Source: Serratia silvae (GTDB lineage: Bacteria; Pseudomonadota; Gammaproteobacteria; Enterobacterales; Enterobacteriaceae). Taken from it: a DNA stretch of 64,000 nt. The stretch's first letter is position 1. Every line of letters starts with the position of its first letter. Below the pieces are notes generated by a model that saw nothing but the letters and a program-made list of their open reading frames with translations, did no database searches and was not told the DNA's origin. Where the stretch lies: NCBI RefSeq assembly GCF_023282985.1, contig NZ_JAGQDC010000005.1:124001-188000 (forward strand). The letters run 5' to 3'. Positions 62,001-64,000 of the stretch are shown here, piece after piece. The position numbers and the translations under genes are program-made.

Positions 62001-62167
62001 TCGAGGGCGGCCGCGTCCAGGTGCGCCAGGACGACAAAACGTGGCAGCTTGAAATTAGTGACAGCGGCCAGTTCAAAGAGGTTCCACCGCAGCTGGATGC
62101 CATGTGCCGCATCATCAGCCATATTCATCAGCACCAAAGTTATCTGTTGGGAGGCGTTGAAGTATGA
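59063..62167 (+). CDS. ygfK: Large iron-sulfur flavoprotein YgfK
   Basis: A 1034-residue protein closely matching E. coli YgfK. The N-terminal half resembles dihydropyrimidine dehydrogenase-type domains, with CYVAPCVTACAIKQDIPEYI and CDHQCQFNCTR cysteines. Next is an FAD/NADPH domain (VIGAGPAGLAAGYFLARAG near residue 558; VAVVGAGNTAMDCARAALR). The C-terminus has two ferredoxin-type motifs (CLECNYVCSKCVDVCPNRA near 900; CNECGNCAQFCPW near 940). It was called a putative selenate reductase subunit; newer work places it in anaerobic purine breakdown as an NADPH-linked reductase. It overlaps ssnA by 4 nt. Confidence 0.95.
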   Translation: MGDIMRPVPFEELLTRIFDEYQTQRSIFGIPEQQFYSPQAQRQLNVFGEGCATPLGPAAGPHTQLAQNIITAWLTGGRFIELKTVQILDRLELEKPCIDAEDECFNTEWSTEFTLKKACDEYLKAWFALHLLEQVFPLTPVKDGKSFIFNMSVGYNLDGIKQLPMQEFIDNMIDASAHPKFAQYRDTLNRWLHNNAFIERLPQIARKAGLDTLAQRIPATLVQGVTLSTMHGCPPDEIEAICRYMLEEKNINTFVKLNPTLLGYPRVREILDTCGFDYIGLSEESFEHDLKIDQALEMLTRLMALAKKRKLGFGVKLTNTLGTINNKGALPGDEMYMSGRALFPLSINVAALLSRAFDGKLPISYSGGASQLNIRDIFETGIRPITMATDLLKPGGYLRLTECMRELEKADGWNMTQVDVERLNALAKKAVSMDYTQKHWKSEDRIDTGEPLPLLDCYVAPCVTACAIKQDIPEYIRLLGEHRYADALELIYQRNALPAITGHICDHQCQFNCTRLDYDSALNIRELKKVALEKGWEEYHKRWHKPAGSGSMHPVAVIGAGPAGLAAGYFLARAGHPVTVFEREANAGGVVQNIIPQFRIPGELIQHDIDFVVDHGVKIEYGCDPHLTVEKLQAEGFRYVLVGTGTDKNSGVELRGDNQNVHKSLQFLREFNCGDRLDMGKHVAVVGAGNTAMDCARAALRVPGVQSATIVYRRSQQEMPAWREEYLEALHDGVNFEWLCNPEQFNADGTLVVRVMKLGEPDEKGRRRPLETNESRILKVDSLITAIGEQQDCEALSAMGIPLDTQGWPVVNAEGETSRPNVFLIGDVQRGPSSIVAAIGNARRATDVILARENIASRYGDKFWNNVNPADVYKRKGTIAIAQVDKDDREAFVEQEANRCLECNYVCSKCVDVCPNRANISVAVPGFQNRFQTLHLDAYCNECGNCAQFCPWQGRPYKDKITVFSLEQDFVNSTNPGFFIEGGRVQVRQDDKTWQLEISDSGQFKEVPPQLDAMCRIISHIHQHQSYLLGGVEV

Positions 62168-63498
62168 GTATCCTGATTCTGAAGAATGCCACCGCCGCGC
62201 AGCTCCATCCTGCGAAAGTGTGGGAGAATGTCGATATTGCCGTTGAGAATGATAGCATTCTCAACGTCGGCCCGGGGCTGAGCCAGCGCTATCCGCAGGC
62301 GCAGGTCAAAGAGATGCATGGTCGGCTGGTGATGCCCGGCATGGTCTGCTCCCACAACCACTTTTATTCGGGCCTGTCCCGTGGCATCCAGGCGAATATC
62401 GCCCCCAGCCCGGACTTTATCTCAACGCTGAAAAACCTCTGGTGGCGCCTTGACCGGGCGCTGGATGAAGAGTCGCTTTACTACAGCGGCCTGATCTGCG
62501 CCATGGAGGCCGTGCGTAGCGGTTGTACGGCAGTTATCGATCATCATGCGTCGCCCAACTACATCGCTGGTTCTCTGAGCCAACTGCGCAAGGCCTTTAA
62601 CAAGGTTGGCCTGCGTGGGATGACCTGCTTCGAAACCACCGACCGTAATTTCGGCAACCGCGAGCTGCGCGACAGCGTCGAGGAGAATATCCGCTTTGCC
62701 AAAGAGATAGACGCCGCGCGTCAGAAGGGCGATCAACCTTACCTGGTGGAAGCCCATATTGGTGCCCACGCGCCGTTCACTGTGCCTGACGAAGGTCTGA
62801 TGATGTTGAGCGAGGCACTGAAAGTGACCGGCCGCGGCCTGCATATCCACGCAGCGGAAGACAGCTACGACGTCTCCCACAGCCACCAACACTATGGTAA
62901 AGATCTGCTGGTGCGGCTGGCGGAATTCGGCCTCATCAATAGCAAAACGCTCATAGCCCATGGCCTATACATCTCTGATGCCGACGTCGAGCTACTCAAC
63001 GCCCAGGACGGCTTCCTGGTGCACAACGCCCGCTCCAACATGAACAACCATGTCGGCTACAACCATCGACTGCCGCAAATCCGCAACCTGGCGCTGGGTA
63101 CCGACGGCATTGGTTCCGACATGTTTGAGGAGATGAAGTTTGCTTTCTTCAAACACCGTGATGCTGGCGGCCCGCTGTGGCCAGACAGCTTTGCGAAGGC
63201 GTTAACCAACGGCAACGAGCTGTTGAAGCGTAGCTTCAACGCCCGCTTCGGCCGGCTTGAAGCGGGATATAAAGCGGACCTGACCATCTGCGATTACTTG
63301 CCGCCGACACCGCTGATCGCTGAAAACATCGCCGGCCATATCGCCTTCGGCCTGAGTTCAAACTGCGTTCATAGCGTAATGGTGAACGGGGTGATGATCT
63401 ATGAGGATCGCCAGTTCAGTTTCGACTGCGAGCCCATTTTCAAAGCCGCGCAGAAGGTGGCGAAAAAAATGTGGGAGAGAATGGATGCCCTGCCCTGA
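62164..63498 (+). CDS. ssnA: Aminohydrolase SsnA
   Basis: A 444-residue amidohydrolase of the SsnA family. The metal site is MVCSHNHFYSGLSRG (HxH), with HIHAAEDSYDVSHSHQHYG and GTDGIGSDMFEEMK (Asp). It is related to guanine and chlorohydrolase-type deaminases. In the purine pathway it hydrolyses a ring intermediate. It overlaps ygfK (ATGA) and is followed by a strong terminator. E. coli has ygfM-xdhD next; here they do not follow. Confidence 0.93.
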   Translation: MSILILKNATAAQLHPAKVWENVDIAVENDSILNVGPGLSQRYPQAQVKEMHGRLVMPGMVCSHNHFYSGLSRGIQANIAPSPDFISTLKNLWWRLDRALDEESLYYSGLICAMEAVRSGCTAVIDHHASPNYIAGSLSQLRKAFNKVGLRGMTCFETTDRNFGNRELRDSVEENIRFAKEIDAARQKGDQPYLVEAHIGAHAPFTVPDEGLMMLSEALKVTGRGLHIHAAEDSYDVSHSHQHYGKDLLVRLAEFGLINSKTLIAHGLYISDADVELLNAQDGFLVHNARSNMNNHVGYNHRLPQIRNLALGTDGIGSDMFEEMKFAFFKHRDAGGPLWPDSFAKALTNGNELLKRSFNARFGRLEAGYKADLTICDYLPPTPLIAENIAGHIAFGLSSNCVHSVMVNGVMIYEDRQFSFDCEPIFKAAQKVAKKMWERMDALP

Positions 63499-63521
63499 CG
63501 GCTAGCGTAAGCCAGTGACCC

Positions 63522-63549
63522 AGCCCGGCCAGATTTGGCCGGGCTTTTT
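63522..63549 (+). terminator. Rho-independent terminator of ygfK-ssnA
   Basis: AGCCCGGCC (63522-63530) and GGCCGGGCT (63537-63545) form a perfect 9-bp stem with a 6-nt loop, followed by TTTTT. Confidence 0.9.
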
Positions 63550-63629
63550 GCTGTTTGAGGTGCAGTTTGCCGTGTGACACAATTTACAACAATGGACGGG
63601 GGCAGGCGTGATGCCGTCGGGTAGGAAGA

Positions 63630-64000
63630 TTAAAGCGTAAGCAGCGCGGCCGTGGCAATATTGCGCTGCTTTTGCAGATCGTTTAGCTGCTTTTCGGTCA
63701 TTTTACTCAACGCTGCCGTCGGGCAAACGTCAACGCAGGCTGGCCCACGATCTCTGTCGCCGCAGAGATCGCACTTGATGATAACCGGTGGCTGCCCTGC
63801 ATTTACCTCAATGGCGATTGCGCCAAACGGACAGGCGACTGCACAGCTCTGGCAACCGATGCAGCGTGCAGCATCGGCCTCGATCCGTTCTGCGCCCATG
63901 CTGAGTGCTCCGGTTGGACAGGCGCCTACACAGGGTGCGTTTTCACACTGATGACACATGACCGGCACGCTGAGGTTATCGAGGCGCATCACCTTCAGGC
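63630..64000 (-). CDS. ygfS: 4Fe-4S ferredoxin-type electron-transfer protein YgfS (partial)
   Basis: The frame stops at 63630-63632 and stays open to the window edge; the first residues seen are LKVMRLDNLSVPVMCHQCE, so the N-terminus is missing. Three cysteine clusters are present: CHQCENAPCVGACPTGA, CIGCQSCAVACPFGA and CDLCGDRDRGPACVDVCP. This is the HydN/YgfS type of polyferredoxin. E. coli YgfS is next to YgfT (UacF), an iron-sulfur flavoprotein tied to formate-dependent urate degradation, so the partner may lie just outside the window. The symbol is by family and position. Confidence 0.75.
   Translation of the reverse strand, partial: LKVMRLDNLSVPVMCHQCENAPCVGACPTGALSMGAERIEADAARCIGCQSCAVACPFGAIAIEVNAGQPPVIIKCDLCGDRDRGPACVDVCPTAALSKMTEKQLNDLQKQRNIATAALLTL

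Noticed and set aside
1-64000. CRISPR arrays, rRNA or tRNA genes, intact insertion sequences, prophage
   Set aside because: None seen on reading both strands: no regularly spaced direct repeats, no transposase or integrase reading frames, no rRNA-like sequence.

Overview
The window looks like the replication terminus of a Serratia-like member of the Enterobacterales (Yersiniaceae). Gene content and protein similarity point there: fumC-tus, ynfM-ynfL-mlc-bioD2-clcB, ynfD-ynfB-ynfA, ydfG and dcp are all genes of the E. coli terminus region. Three sequence elements support this independently: a near-consensus Ter site directly upstream of tus (4437-4455), two perfect 13-bp matS sites (12799, 36986), and a complete 28-bp chromosomal dif site (48582-48609). 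The Ter site is oriented to stop forks moving leftward after passing dif, the geometry of a fork trap.

Layout. 1-3.5 kb: end of fumC, a WYL regulator, a VOC protein, an SDR with a divergent LysR gene, and a gene remnant. 3.5-5.2 kb: tus/Ter and an orphan piece of a DUF2931 gene. 5.3-12.6 kb: ynfM, ynfL, mlc, bioD2, clcB and a tri-haem cytochrome c peroxidase with an FNR box. 12.9-19 kb: two DHA2 efflux pumps, ynfD/ynfB/ynfA, ydfG, a GNAT gene and a truncated HAD gene. 19.3-25.4 kb: periplasmic dcp, nudI, an ArsR/SRPBCC pair, an AraC regulator and an EamA transporter. 25.4-29.8 kb: a stand-alone EF-G paralogue, then 1.5 kb of AT-rich sequence with gene debris and a TTG-start mini-gene, then a DUF2975/XRE pair. 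30.1-34.4 kb: an MscS-type channel, a methyltransferase and a Kch-like potassium channel.

34.5-44.3 kb holds the most interesting unit. Seven minus-strand genes, closely spaced and partly overlapping, encode a sugar-dehydrogenase-type small subunit, two tandem GMC flavoproteins with a three-cysteine motif expected to bind a 3Fe-4S cluster, a VioB-type ferritin-like/NTF2 fusion, an acetoacetate-decarboxylase-like protein, a third GMC oxidoreductase and a UbiD-type prenyl-FMN decarboxylase. A perfect dyad lies upstream. I know of no described pathway with this gene set; it looks like an oxidative and decarboxylating route to or from a small molecule.

45-48.7 kb, next to dif, is debris around an orphan type VI secretion effector: a PAAR-Tle1 phospholipase with a one-base frameshift, a DUF2931 lipoprotein (probable immunity) gene broken by an 11-nt deletion, and partial copies of it and of a TfoX-like gene. 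49.2-64 kb is the ygeV-ygeWXY-hyuA-yqeA / XdhC-family / ygfK-ssnA / ygfS locus, linked to anaerobic purine (urate) breakdown. Two candidate sigma-54 promoters, before ygeW and before ygfK, each have a related TATCAT-N-RTGATA dyad upstream, the likely YgeV operator.
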